DNA from: Roseateles_C aquae | Lineage (GTDB): Bacteria > Pseudomonadota > Gammaproteobacteria > Burkholderiales > Burkholderiaceae_C | Length of the DNA stretch: 28,714 bases | Assembly (NCBI RefSeq): GCF_032337115.1 | Contig: NZ_JAVXZY010000016.1 | Span: forward strand, 1 to 28,714 | Direction: 5' to 3' | Shown: one piece after another, positions 1 to 10,792 of the stretch | Layout of the letters: each line of letters begins with the position of its first letter | How positions within the stretch are numbered: the stretch's first letter is position 1 | The notes under the pieces: model-generated | Told to the model about the DNA's origin: nothing | Databases searched by the model: none | The model's input: only the letters and a program-made list of their open reading frames with translations | Position numbers and translations under genes: made by a program

Positions 1-121
1 GGGGCCGCTCGATCACGTCCCGCCTGCCGAGTTCGAAGCCAATTACCATCGTCAACGCGCTGGTCAGGCCGCGACCGTCTGACTTAAACCAACTGGCCTC
101 CGCGGAACCCGGGGCGTTTCA
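1..121 (+). mobile_element. Right end of an IS3-family insertion sequence (cut by window edge)
   Basis: The first 121 bases hold the end of a transposase gene (frame 2, stop at 80-82). About 40 bp of non-coding sequence follows and finishes in GGAACCCGGGGCGTTTCA at 104-121. That order, transposase stop then a short GC-rich terminal repeat ending in TTCA, is typical of the right end of IS3-family elements. The exact boundary near 121 is inferred, because the left end and the target duplication lie outside the window. The next bases are already protease coding sequence, so the element appears to have landed inside that gene. Confidence 0.6.
2..82 (+). CDS. IS3-family transposase OrfB, C-terminal tail (partial)
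   Basis: Frame 2 is open from the window edge to TGA at 80-82 and encodes 26 residues, including LDHVPPAEFEANYHRQ. The pattern L-x-x-x-PPAEFEANY followed by a short Gln/Ala-rich tail is the usual end of the DDE integrase-type OrfB of IS3-family elements, just after the catalytic Glu helix. None of the DDE residues are visible here. Only the last part of the gene is in the window, so whether the full transposase is intact cannot be judged. The call rests on motif recall over a short stretch. Confidence 0.6.
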   Translation, partial: GPLDHVPPAEFEANYHRQRAGQAATV

Positions 122-1143
122 CCTCGTGTATGAAGGGCATGCTCAATGGGCTGGATGAGCGGTCCAAGTATATAGACAAGGAGGAGTTCGAAGACTTCTT
201 TCAAGTGCCTTCGAAAGACGTTGTCGGAGTCGGTCTTGAGATTGCCTTTCGTGCTGGATTGCCCACTGTGGTCGCAGCCGTTGATGGCTCCTCTGCGGAT
301 CGAGCTGGGTTGCGCCCGAAGGACTACATATTGGCGATCGATGGTCACTCAATGGAGGAAAGCGAGATTCAAGATGCTGTGAAGAGGCTTCGAGGCAAGC
401 CGGGTACAGCGGTCATCCTGGCGATCAGGCGGCCCGGTGAGACGGAGAACCGATCGTTCACGTTGGTTCGAGAGCAGACATACGCCAAACCAGTGGTCGG
501 ACAACGGGCACCGTTTGCCATCGGCTATCTACGCATTCGTATAGTCAACGAAAGCACTCCAGCGGATGTGCGCGCTGAATTTCGCAAGATGCAAGCCGCA
601 GGGCCCTTGCGTGGTCTTGTGCTCGACTTGAGAAGCTCTCCGGGAGGCTTGCTCCTGTCATCCATCGAGCTGGCGGCAATGTTTTTGCCACCCAATGCCG
701 CAGTTGTGAGCAGCGTGGGCCGATTGCCCGAATCAAATCAGGCTTGGACAGCGAACAGTGACGAAATCTTGAAGGGCAAAAATGCAAAACATGACGAATG
801 GCCCGAGGCCATGAAGTCCGTACCCCTGGTTGTTCTCGTCAACGCGGGCACCGCGTCTGGCGCTGAGATCATCGCTGCCGCATTGAGGGACAACGGTCGG
901 GCCAAGCTGATCGGAAGCAAGACCTTTGGCCAGGGAACGATTCAGACAGTCAGGAAATTGTCGAAGGATGCGGCGATCAAGCTGACCACGGCGTACTACA
1001 AGACTCCAAGCGGACTTCAGTTGCAGGGAAACGGACTCGAGCCTGACTTGCAGGCCCCCGACCCAGCGCGAATGGAAGATGCGGGGACGGACCAAGATCC
1101 AGGTTTGAGCAAGGCAATTGCTTCGTTTCGTTCCTCATCGTGA
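122..1143 (+). pseudogene. S41-family C-terminal processing protease (CtpA-like), 5'-truncated by IS
   Basis: The frame is open from base 88. The first ATG (130) falls inside a conserved S41 region, MKGMLNGLDERSKYID, which normally follows a signal peptide and an N-terminal helical segment that are missing here. Counting from ATG 130 (337 aa): a PDZ domain at about 28-105, the substrate-binding stretch LVLDLRSSPGG at 163-173, catalytic Ser243 in TASGAE and catalytic Lys264 in GSKTFGQG, then the usual C-terminal TPSGLQLQGNGLEPD. The catalytic core therefore looks intact. The N-terminus is replaced by IS3-type sequence ending at about 121, and no ribosome binding site precedes ATG 130. An intact gene would be exported; this remnant would lack a signal peptide. 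Its codon use (for example tat-ata-gac-aag) is more AT-rich than its neighbours, hinting at foreign origin. It could still be expressed from an IS-borne promoter. Confidence 0.75.
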
Positions 1144-1503
1144 TGAAGTGAATCGCCAGTGCTTTCGCTATCGTTGAACTGCCATTGAGGCGCACTATGC
1201 AGTGCTGCCTCGCAAGCATCCGCCCAGAGTGACAGTGATTGGCGGGCTCCGACGGCGACTGTCGTCCATCCACACAATCTAACCGCGACTAGTGACAGGC
1301 TATACGGACAATGGCTTTGCAGCGGTAGGCTGCGTGGCGAGTGGTACGTCTGGCGCATCGCCAAAGGTGACCGGCTTGGTGCAGAGCCCACCGAGCGTCT
1401 TCGTTGTAGCAATGCACCCAATCGCCTGAACTTCACCTTTGGGTCGATAGCTGCCGTTGAATGGCAGTGACTTGATTGGCTACTCCCAGCCTTGAGCCGC
1501 CCC
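1144..1503. other. 360-bp non-coding gap
   Basis: No convincing gene is seen on either strand. Composition is closer to the protease remnant than to the GC-rich genes on the right. The only structure noted is a small stem, CTGCC (1451-1455) with GGCAG (1463-1467), inside GTCGATAGCTGCCGTTGAAT. The 9-mer ACTGCCATT near 1178 recurs in inverted form near 1460. The gap probably contains decayed sequence next to the IS insertion. Confidence 0.5.
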
Positions 1504-2088
1504 TCACCCCTTCGCCTTGAACACACTCCCCAACCACCCCAGATACCAATCCAGCAGCCGCTGGAATCGCCCCTTGCCGGCCGCAGAATCAGGGTGTTGA
1601 TCTGCATCGTTAGCCACCTCAGCCGCCGCCACCGGATATTTCGCCGCCAAGCCCGCGTTGAAGGCGGCGAAAAAATCGCCGGCCATTTTTTGGGCGGCCA
1701 TGTCGACCAGGCGCGAGCCGATCTGGGCGATCTTGCCGCCGACGCTGGCTTGCACCTCGTAGTGCAGCAGCGTGCTGGCCGGGCCTTTGGGCTCCAGCCG
1801 CACCTGAGCACTGCCCTTGCCATGGCCAGCGGCGCCACCCTGGCCTTCGAAGGCGAGCTGATAGCTCTCGGGCGGGTTCAGTTCGGAGAGCTTGAGCCGG
1901 CCCTTGAACTTGGCCTTGACCGGGCCGATGGACACGGCGATCAGCAGCTCGTAGGCGTGTTCCTGCTCGGGCACGGGCGTCAGCGACTCGCAGCCGGTGA
2001 TGGCGGCCTTGAGCATCTCGGTGTCGTTCAGCGCTGCCCAGGCCTGAGCCTGGGACACGGGCAGCAGTTCTTGTCCGCTCAGATTCAT
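1504..2088 (-). CDS. coxG: CoxG-like SRPBCC protein (CO dehydrogenase subunit G family)
   Basis: This 194-aa protein begins MNLSGQELLPVSQAQAWAAL, the usual start of the CoxG/SRPBCC fold: a first strand, then V-x-x-A-W-x-x-L-N-D and G-C-E-S-L. Residues 1 to about 145 form the helix-grip domain, with the family pattern G-P-V-K-A-K-F-K-G at about 53-61. The tail (about 160-194) has an amphipathic or weakly hydrophobic stretch, RFQRLLDWYLGWLGSVF, consistent with membrane contact. CoxG proteins are linked to membrane attachment of CO dehydrogenase and, in mycobacteria, to moving quinone to the enzyme. The start overlaps the stop of the upstream VWA gene by 4 nt (ATGA), so translation is probably coupled. 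It is the last gene of the cluster. Confidence 0.85.
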   Translation of the reverse strand: MNLSGQELLPVSQAQAWAALNDTEMLKAAITGCESLTPVPEQEHAYELLIAVSIGPVKAKFKGRLKLSELNPPESYQLAFEGQGGAAGHGKGSAQVRLEPKGPASTLLHYEVQASVGGKIAQIGSRLVDMAAQKMAGDFFAAFNAGLAAKYPVAAAEVANDADQHPDSAAGKGRFQRLLDWYLGWLGSVFKAKG

Positions 2089-3324
2089 GGTGTGCGTTCA
2101 GACAGGATGGCAGCCAGCTGTTCAAGGCTGGCCAAGTTGTGGACGGGCAGGTGCAGGCTGACCTCGGGCAAGAGCGCGCGCACGCCGGCGGCGCGCGGCT
2201 CGAAGCCCTGGTAGCGCAGCAGGGGATTCAACCAGATCAGGCGCCGGCAGCTCAGCCGCAGACGGCGGGCCTCGGCGGCAAGGTCGGGGCGCCCGGCTAC
2301 ACCATCGTCTTCATCACCGCGCTCCAGCCCATCGGTGATCAGCAGCACCGTCGCGTCGCTGCGCAGCTCGCGGCGGGCCCAGCGCTGGTTGAACTCGTGC
2401 AGGCAGGCGCTGATGCGGGTGCCGCCGGACCAATCCTGCACCTGGCGCGACACGGCGGCCAGGGCCTGATCGGGGTCGCGCTGGCGCAGCGCCCGGGTGA
2501 TGGGCGTGAGCCGGGTGCCGAACACATGGCAGCTGATGCGCGGCCGCGGGCCGGCCGAGCAGGCCGACGGCGCCGGGTTCATCAGCCCATGGGCCAGGTG
2601 CAGGAGCACGCGGGAATAGCGGCTCATCGAGCCGGAGATATCGGCCAGGATGATGAGCGGCGCCACCCGCTCGCGCGGCGCCTCGTGGCGGATGGCAAGA
2701 CCTGGCCCCCGGCCCAGCGTGCGCAGGCTGGCCCGCCAGGCCACCGTGCCGTGGGCGGCCGGCTGGCGCCGCCGCGTGAGCAGGCGCGGGAACAGCGGCT
2801 GCAGCCGGCGCAGCTGCAAGCGGGCAGCGGCCCATTCCTCGACCGTCATGGTGTCGAAATCGCGCTGGCGCAGCTGCTCGCGCTGGCTGAAGCTCAGCGC
2901 GGCGTCGAGTTCGATGCGCTGCTCCGGTGGCGGCGCGGCCTGGGGCAGCTCGGCCGCGCGGGGAAACAAGGCCTCGGCCAGGCGGCGGTTCTGTGCCGGC
3001 GGCGTGCCGCTGCGGCCTTCAGCACGAGACTCCACACTCGGCAGCATCATCGCCATCACCCGGCCCATCAGGTCGGGGTCTTGCCAGAAGATGTGAAAGG
3101 CCTGGTCAAACAGCAGGCGGTGATCGGCGCGGTCAAGCAGGCAGGCGGCCAGCGTGGCCTTGAAATCGCGCCGCGAGGCCAGGCCGCCCTGCTGCAGCGC
3201 CTGCAGGGCCAGCGCGATGCGATCGCTGCCGATGCGCAGGCCGGCATCGCGCAGCACGCGGCCGAAGTGCATGACGTTCTCAGCCAGATGATGGGCATCG
3301 GCCTCGGCCCGGCCTGCCAGCGGC

Positions 3325-3332
<8 letters not shown>
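2085..3332 (-). CDS. coxE: VWA domain protein, CoxE-like
   Basis: The product is 415 aa from an ATG at 3332 (MAEPLAGRAEAD). The frame stays open further upstream, but that part overlaps the MoxR gene and makes no sense as protein. Residues 225 to about 400 form a von Willebrand A domain with the MIDAS motif DISGSMSRYS at 231-240. The N-terminal 200 residues match the CoxE/DUF1722-type helical region (ENVMHFGRVLRDAGLRIG at 19-36). CoxE works with the CoxD ATPase in maturation of the Mo-Cu site of CO dehydrogenase; in form II clusters the exact job is less clear. It overlaps the MoxR gene by 8 nt and CoxG by 4 nt. Confidence 0.85.
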
Positions 3333-4257
<925 letters not shown>

Positions 4258-4373
4258 CAGTCATCACAGCCATCAGTGCCCGCGCAGCGCGACAGCCCCA
4301 GCAGGCAGCGCCGATCCGGCTTTGCCGATCGGCCGCTGCTGCTCAGCGAGGGCGCGCAATGCGCGTCTGGGAA

Positions 4374-5153
4374 TCAAGCTACAGCACGGCTGGCCAAGAC
4401 CGGAATCAAGGCCGCCCGGTAGGCCGCCGAGCCGTGCAGATCGCTGTTCAAGCCCTCGGGGCTGATGGTCACCGCGCTGGCGCTGGCAGCGCTCCATTGC
4501 GCCGTTAGCGCCTGCTCGATGGCCGTGGCGCGGAACACACCCGGCCCCGCGCCGGTGACGGCCACGCGCACGCCGGCCGGCCCGCGCGAGACGAACACGC
4601 CGACGATGGAAAAGCGCGAGGCCGGCTGCTTGAACTTCTGCCAGCCGGCCTTCTCGGGCACCGGGAAGCTGACCGAGCTGATGATCTCGCCGTCCTGCAG
4701 CGCGGTTTCGTACAGGCCCTTGAAGAAGTCGTCGGCGGCGATGCTGCGGCGGTCGGTGTGGATGGTGGCGCCCAGGCCCAGCACGGCGGCGGGATAGCAG
4801 GCGGCCGGGTCGTTATTGGCCAGGCTGCCGCCCAGCGTGCCGCGGTTGCGCACCTGGCGGTCGCCGATCTGATCGGCCAGCGCGGCCAGCGCGGGAATCG
4901 CGGCCTGCACCTCCTTGGACGCCGCCACCGTCGCATGGGTGCTCATCGCACCGATGACGAGGCGGCCGTTGTCCAGCCGTATGCCTTTGAGATCGAGCAC
5001 GGTGCTCAGGTCGATCAGCGCCTCGGGGGCCGACAGGCCCAGCTTGATGGCGCCAAGCAGCGATTGGCCGCCGGCGATCACTTTGGCATCGGGCTGGGCC
5101 GCGGCGCGCGCGGCATCGGCCAGCGTGGCCGCATGGGTGTAGCTGAAGCTCAT
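4374..5153 (-). CDS. coxM: FAD-binding subunit of form II CO dehydrogenase-type hydroxylase (CoxM)
   Basis: The product is 259 aa from ATG 5153, chosen because GGAGG stands about 7 nt upstream and the family start MSFSYTHAATLADA follows. The two FAD motifs are AGGQSLLGAIKLG from residue 27 and TLGGSLANNDPAA from residue 106. The CO_deh_flav_C domain occupies roughly 155-259. This subunit takes electrons from the 2Fe-2S protein and passes them to quinone or another acceptor. It is the third gene of the S-L-M set, 14 nt after coxL. Length is slightly short but normal for the family. Confidence 0.92.
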   Translation of the reverse strand: MSFSYTHAATLADAARAAAQPDAKVIAGGQSLLGAIKLGLSAPEALIDLSTVLDLKGIRLDNGRLVIGAMSTHATVAASKEVQAAIPALAALADQIGDRQVRNRGTLGGSLANNDPAACYPAAVLGLGATIHTDRRSIAADDFFKGLYETALQDGEIISSVSFPVPEKAGWQKFKQPASRFSIVGVFVSRGPAGVRVAVTGAGPGVFRATAIEQALTAQWSAASASAVTISPEGLNSDLHGSAAYRAALIPVLASRAVA

Positions 5154-5167
5154 GGCCGGGCCTCCTT

Positions 5168-7540
<2,373 letters not shown>

Positions 7541-7541
7541 C

Positions 7542-8024
7542 TCAGGCTCCCTTCTGCTTCATGGCCGCCGCGCCGCACTGCACGGCACGCACGATGTTCT
7601 GATAGCCGGTGCAGCGGCAGAAGTTGCCTTCCAGCCCGGCGCGAATCTCGGCCTCGGAGCCATGCGCGTGGTGCTGCACCAGATCGACGGCGCTCATCAC
7701 CATGCCCGGCGTGCAGAAGCCGCATTGCAGGCCGTGGCATTCCTTGAAGGCGGCCTGCATCGGATGCAGCTCGCCGCCCGCGGCGGCCAGGCCTTCGATC
7801 GTCGTCACCTCGGCGCCCTGGACCTGCAGCGCCAGCACATTGCAGGACTTCACCGCGCGGCCGTTGATGTGCACGGTGCAGGCGCCGCACTGCGCGGTGT
7901 CGCAGCCCACATGGGTGCCGGTCAGCGCGAGGTCCTCACGCAGGAACTGCACCAGCAAACGGTCGGGCGCGACCTCGCGCGTGACCGTCTTGCCGTTGAC
8001 CTTGAGCGATAGTTTTTGGCTCAT
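7542..8024 (-). CDS. coxS: 2Fe-2S small subunit (CoxS)
   Basis: The product is 160 aa from ATG 8024, with AAGGAG 6 nt upstream; the longer open frame to 8060 is not needed. It has a plant-type [2Fe-2S] domain with Cys41, 46, 49 and 61 (GCDTAQCGACT) and a helical [2Fe-2S] domain with Cys101, 104, 136 and 138 (QCGFCTPGM and FCRCTGYQN). All eight ligands are present. It relays electrons from the molybdenum centre to FAD. It is the first structural gene, so the cluster promoter is expected in the 168 bp upstream. Confidence 0.94.
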   Translation of the reverse strand: MSQKLSLKVNGKTVTREVAPDRLLVQFLREDLALTGTHVGCDTAQCGACTVHINGRAVKSCNVLALQVQGAEVTTIEGLAAAGGELHPMQAAFKECHGLQCGFCTPGMVMSAVDLVQHHAHGSEAEIRAGLEGNFCRCTGYQNIVRAVQCGAAAMKQKGA

Positions 8025-8103
8025 CTTGTCTCCTTGTAGTCGCAGCAGGACAAGAAGCATGGTCGCGGCAGCCGGCCGCGCTGACTGCCCCCGTTATCCC
8101 TGC

Positions 8104-8117
8104 TGTATGCGCATACA
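8104..8117. promoter_or_regulatory. 14-bp perfect palindrome upstream of coxS, candidate operator
   Basis: TGTATGCGCATACA is a perfect inverted repeat 80 bp upstream of the coxS start, in the 168-bp gap between the solute-binding gene and coxS. Its size and symmetry fit a dimeric helix-turn-helix regulator such as a GntR/FadR-type protein. No such regulator gene lies nearby, so the assignment is inference. Confidence 0.45.
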
Positions 8118-8192
8118 TAGGCGCCAAGGCACCCGGGTTGCCTGCATCAGGCTGGCACAGCTGAGCGTACTTCGCGGCCGCTCACAGGCCAC

Positions 8193-8939
8193 TCACAGCC
8201 CGTAATGCCGCTTCAAGGCCTCCACGCGGCCCAGGCTCTGCAGCTGCTCCAGCGCATGCTGCAGCCGGGCAGCCAGCACATCGTCCTGTGGAGATACGCC
8301 GTACCAGTAGAACCCCGTTGCGTCGAGCACGGCCACGCTGCTCAGCGTTTCCGGCGGCAGCCCCAGCTGACGCAGATTCCAGCTGGCGGCCAGCTCGTTC
8401 ATCGCCAGATAGTCGGTGCGGCCGGCCAGCAGCATCTTCAGCGCGCTGGCATAGCTGTTGGCCACCTCCAGCTGGGCCATCGGATGCAGGCCGCTGTCGA
8501 GCAGCTTCTTGTGCGTGCCGGTGCCGCGGTTGACGCCGATCTTGCGGTTGCCCAGCAGGGCCAGGCCCTGGAAATCGAGATCCTGGCGCTGGCTGAGGCG
8601 GTAGATCAGCACCCGGCGCGGCAGCACCGGGCCAATCCAGCGGTAGCCGCCTTCGCGTTCGCTCTGCCGGTCCAGCGGAAAAACGATGAAGCCATGCCCA
8701 CGGGTCTTCAGCGCCCGGCTCAGCGGCTGCAACTCCAGCCGCAGCGGCAGCTCCAGCAGATTGCAGACATCCTGCAGCAACTCGACGAACAGGCCGTGCA
8801 GCTGTTTGCCCTCGCCGTAGCTCAGCGGCGCCAGCTGGTGGGCATAGGCCAGCAGTTCACGCGGCTCGCCCAGCAGCGGCGGGCCGGCCAGGCCAAGACC
8901 GGGAGCAAAGCCAGCGAGCACCGCACGACGCCTGATCAT
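8193..8939 (-). CDS. Periplasmic solute-binding protein family 3-like
   Basis: This 248-aa protein starts with MIRRRAVLAGFAPGLGLAGPP, a short signal peptide with a twin-arginine flavour. The mature part resembles family 3 extracellular solute-binding proteins (transporter substrate-binding domain): an early strand LLAYAHQLAPLSYGEGKQLHGLFVELLQ, a central IGVNRGTGTHKKL segment, and the late SYASALKMLLAGRTDYLAMNE pattern in which two lobes meet. No ABC permease or ATPase lies nearby, so it may be an orphan binding protein or sensor. It reads in the same direction as coxS, which starts 168 nt downstream, but the gap with its own palindrome suggests separate control. The ligand is unknown. Confidence 0.75.
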   Translation of the reverse strand: MIRRRAVLAGFAPGLGLAGPPLLGEPRELLAYAHQLAPLSYGEGKQLHGLFVELLQDVCNLLELPLRLELQPLSRALKTRGHGFIVFPLDRQSEREGGYRWIGPVLPRRVLIYRLSQRQDLDFQGLALLGNRKIGVNRGTGTHKKLLDSGLHPMAQLEVANSYASALKMLLAGRTDYLAMNELAASWNLRQLGLPPETLSSVAVLDATGFYWYGVSPQDDVLAARLQHALEQLQSLGRVEALKRHYGL

Positions 8940-8985
8940 CGGGCGACTCTAGCAGAGTGGCCCCCACGAGCCCAGCGCGGCCCTT

Positions 8986-9010
8986 GCTGTCAAGACAGCG
9001 GCTTGCAAGC
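8986..9010. promoter_or_regulatory. Two adjacent dyads in the divergent solute-binding protein/xdhC gap
   Basis: The 82-bp region between the divergent starts holds GCTGTC-AA-GACAGC (8986-8999) and, one base later, the perfect 10-bp palindrome GCTTGCAAGC (9001-9010). The second overlaps the expected xdhC promoter just upstream of ATG 9022. They may be operators; the evidence is symmetry and position only. Confidence 0.3.
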
Positions 9011-9021
9011 ACAATGGCCGC

Positions 9022-10014
9022 ATGGACAACGTCGACTTGAACGTCTTGCGCCAGGTGGCGCAGTGGCAGCACGAGGGCCGGGCCGTGGTGCTGGGCACCA
9101 TCACCCGCACCTGGGGCTCGGCGCCGCGCCCGGTGGGCTCGGTGGTGGCGGTGCGTGACGACGGGCAGATTGCCGGCTCGGTGTCGGGCGGCTGCATCGA
9201 GGACGACCTGATCGCCCGCATCCGCGACGGCGCGCTGCAGCTGGCCGCGCCCAGCGTGGTGCGCTATGGCGTTGGCGCCGAGGAAGCGACGCGCTTCGGC
9301 CTGCCCTGCGGCGGCACGCTGGAGCTGGTGCTGGAACCCCTGCAGCCGGCCTCGCAGATCGATGAGCTGCTGCGCCGGCTCGATGCCGGCGAGCGCGTGC
9401 AGCGCGAGCTGCGCCTGGCCGACGGCGCCGTGCAGCTGCGTGCGCCGCAGGCCGGTGCCGACGTCGTACAGCTGAGCGAAGACCGGCTGATCACCCACCA
9501 CGGCCCGCAGTGGCGGCTGCTGATCATCGGCGCCGGCCAGCTGACCCAGTACCTGGCGCAGATGGCGCTGGCGCTGGACTACCAGGTGCTGATCTGTGAT
9601 CCGCGCAGCGAGTACGAGCTGCACGTGCCCGGCACCACGCTGACCCGCGAGATGCCCGACGACACCGTGCTCTCCTTTGCGCCGGACGGCCACAGCGCCA
9701 TCGTCGCGCTGACCCACGATCCCAAGCTCGACGATCTGGCGCTGATGGAAGCGCTGAAGAGCCCGGCGTTTTACGTCGGCGCCATTGGCTCGCGGGTCAA
9801 CCAGGCCAAGCGCCGCGCCCGGCTGGCCGAGCATTTCGACGTCAGCCAGGCCCAGCTGGCGCGGCTGCACGGGCCGGTGGGCCTGCACATCGGCGCCCGT
9901 ACGCCGCCCGAGATCGCGCTGGCCATCCTGGCGCACATGACGGCGGAACGCTACGGCGTGCAGCTGAGCAGTTCACAGCTGGGTTCGGGTGCCGAAAGCG
10001 GCTGTGCCATTTAA
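9022..10014 (+). CDS. XdhC/CoxI family molybdenum hydroxylase maturation factor
   Basis: This 330-aa protein has an N-terminal XdhC domain with GTITRTWGSAPRPVGS and the family signature GSVSGGCIEDDL, then a C-terminal Rossmann domain with LIIGAGQLTQYLAQMA. The end has the conserved FYVGAIGSR and GLHIGARTPPEIALAILAHM. XdhC proteins bind and protect the molybdenum cofactor and help add the terminal sulfur before insertion into the apo-enzyme. The client is probably the CoxSLM enzyme on the other strand. No Shine-Dalgarno is seen; CACAAT (9010-9015) lies just before the start. Confidence 0.9.
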   Translation: MDNVDLNVLRQVAQWQHEGRAVVLGTITRTWGSAPRPVGSVVAVRDDGQIAGSVSGGCIEDDLIARIRDGALQLAAPSVVRYGVGAEEATRFGLPCGGTLELVLEPLQPASQIDELLRRLDAGERVQRELRLADGAVQLRAPQAGADVVQLSEDRLITHHGPQWRLLIIGAGQLTQYLAQMALALDYQVLICDPRSEYELHVPGTTLTREMPDDTVLSFAPDGHSAIVALTHDPKLDDLALMEALKSPAFYVGAIGSRVNQAKRRARLAEHFDVSQAQLARLHGPVGLHIGARTPPEIALAILAHMTAERYGVQLSSSQLGSGAESGCAI

Positions 10015-10036
10015 GCGGTATTGACCCGACCTTTGC

Positions 10037-10228
10037 TCAATCAGGCGAGAAGATCTGCTCGATGGGCAGCTCGAACACGCGGGCGATGTCGAAGGCCAGC
10101 GGCAGGCTGGGGTCGTAGCGCTGGTTCTCGATCGCATTGATGGTCTGGCGCGAGACCTTCAGCCGCTCGGCCAGCTCGGTTTGCGACCAGCCCCGCTGGG
10201 CGCGCAGTTCACGCAGCTGGTTGTTCAC
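10037..10228 (-). CDS. Small XRE-family helix-turn-helix regulator
   Basis: The product is 63 aa from a GTG at 10228 that overlaps the upstream stop as GTGA, a typical coupled start; the frame continues upstream to 10276 without family sense. The sequence VNNQLRELRAQRGWSQTELA with VSRQTINAIENQRYDPSLPLA is a complete XRE/Cro helix-turn-helix, and the protein ends soon after at IEQIFSPD. It is a DNA-binding domain without any sensor part, like YozG-type regulators that pair with a small membrane protein. It probably represses its own operon through the dyads at 10650-10707. Confidence 0.9.
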   Translation of the reverse strand: MNNQLRELRAQRGWSQTELAERLKVSRQTINAIENQRYDPSLPLAFDIARVFELPIEQIFSPD

Positions 10229-10632
10229 CGGTAGCGCCTCGCAGCCAGCTGCAGGCCGATGATCCACAGCCCGCACATCAGGCCCCAGACGACGAACATG
10301 CTCAGCCGCGGATAGCCCACGCCCTCCAGAAAGCCGTAGCCCAGGCTCACAAAGGCGGTGCAGGCAAAGGCAAAGCCAAAGGCCTCCATCTGCACGCGGG
10401 CCTGCAGCTCATCGAGCCGGCGCAGATGGCGAAGGATGACCCACAGGCCCAGCGCGGCCGGCAGCATCGGGCTCAGCGCAATCAGGTCGCGCAGCGGGCC
10501 GTTGACGTCTTCATGGCCTTGCAGGAACAGGATGGAAGCCACCAGCACGGCTGCATACGCCACCATCGCGCCCCCCAGTTCACGGACATAGACCTTGGGC
10601 GCAAAGCTGCCCCGAATTGCTTTTTGGTTCAC
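10225..10632 (-). CDS. Four-helix membrane protein paired with XRE regulator
   Basis: The product is 135 aa from GTG 10632, supported by AGGAG 7 nt upstream (10640-10644) and by the absence of sensible protein before it. Hydrophobic segments lie at about 20-40, 50-67, 84-102 and 110-129 (for example MVAYAAVLVASILFLQG and FVVWGLMCGLWIIGLQLA), so four transmembrane helices are likely. I do not recognise a named function. Its stop overlaps the GTG of the XRE gene, so the two are made together. This pairing recurs in proteobacteria; the membrane protein may sequester or sense for the regulator, but that is inference. Confidence 0.8.
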   Translation of the reverse strand: MNQKAIRGSFAPKVYVRELGGAMVAYAAVLVASILFLQGHEDVNGPLRDLIALSPMLPAALGLWVILRHLRRLDELQARVQMEAFGFAFACTAFVSLGYGFLEGVGYPRLSMFVVWGLMCGLWIIGLQLAARRYR

Positions 10633-10649
10633 TTCGTCACTCCTCGATG

Positions 10650-10707
10650 TGTAAAGGATGCTTTCCAATGTAGGGCAGAGCGAGCGCGATGTAAAGCCTC
10701 CTTTCCA
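10650..10707 (-). promoter_or_regulatory. Promoter with two operator-like dyads for the membrane protein/XRE operon
   Basis: On the minus strand a -35 TTTACA (plus 10690-10695) and a -10 TACATT (plus 10667-10672) are 17 bp apart. Two 18-bp partial palindromes of form TGTAAAG-N4-CTTTCCA lie at 10650-10667 and 10690-10707, exactly 40 bp apart (about four helical turns). One covers the -35, the other abuts the -10. This is a classical repressor layout, and the downstream XRE protein is the obvious candidate. Confidence 0.65.
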
Positions 10708-10726
10708 TTCGCTGGTACGGCGTGGC

Positions 10727-10766
10727 AAAAACGACAAAGCCCGCCACGTGTTGCCACGGGCGGGCT
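10727..10766 (-). terminator. Rho-independent terminator after the Gly/His-rich exported protein gene
   Basis: Read on the minus strand, AGCCCGCCCGTG pairs with CACGTGGCGGGCT (plus 10738-10766, one bulged base, small loop), followed by TTTGTCGTTTTT (to plus 10727). It lies 26 nt after the stop of the gene at 10793 and just before the promoter of the XRE pair, separating the two units. Confidence 0.75.
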
Positions 10767-10792
10767 GTACTGGGAGCGGTGGGCCGGCGGGT

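Noticed and set aside
4310..4333. Terminator between coxM and the MoxR gene
   Set aside because: The GCCGATC/GATCGGC stem is only 7 bp, and no T run follows on the minus strand.
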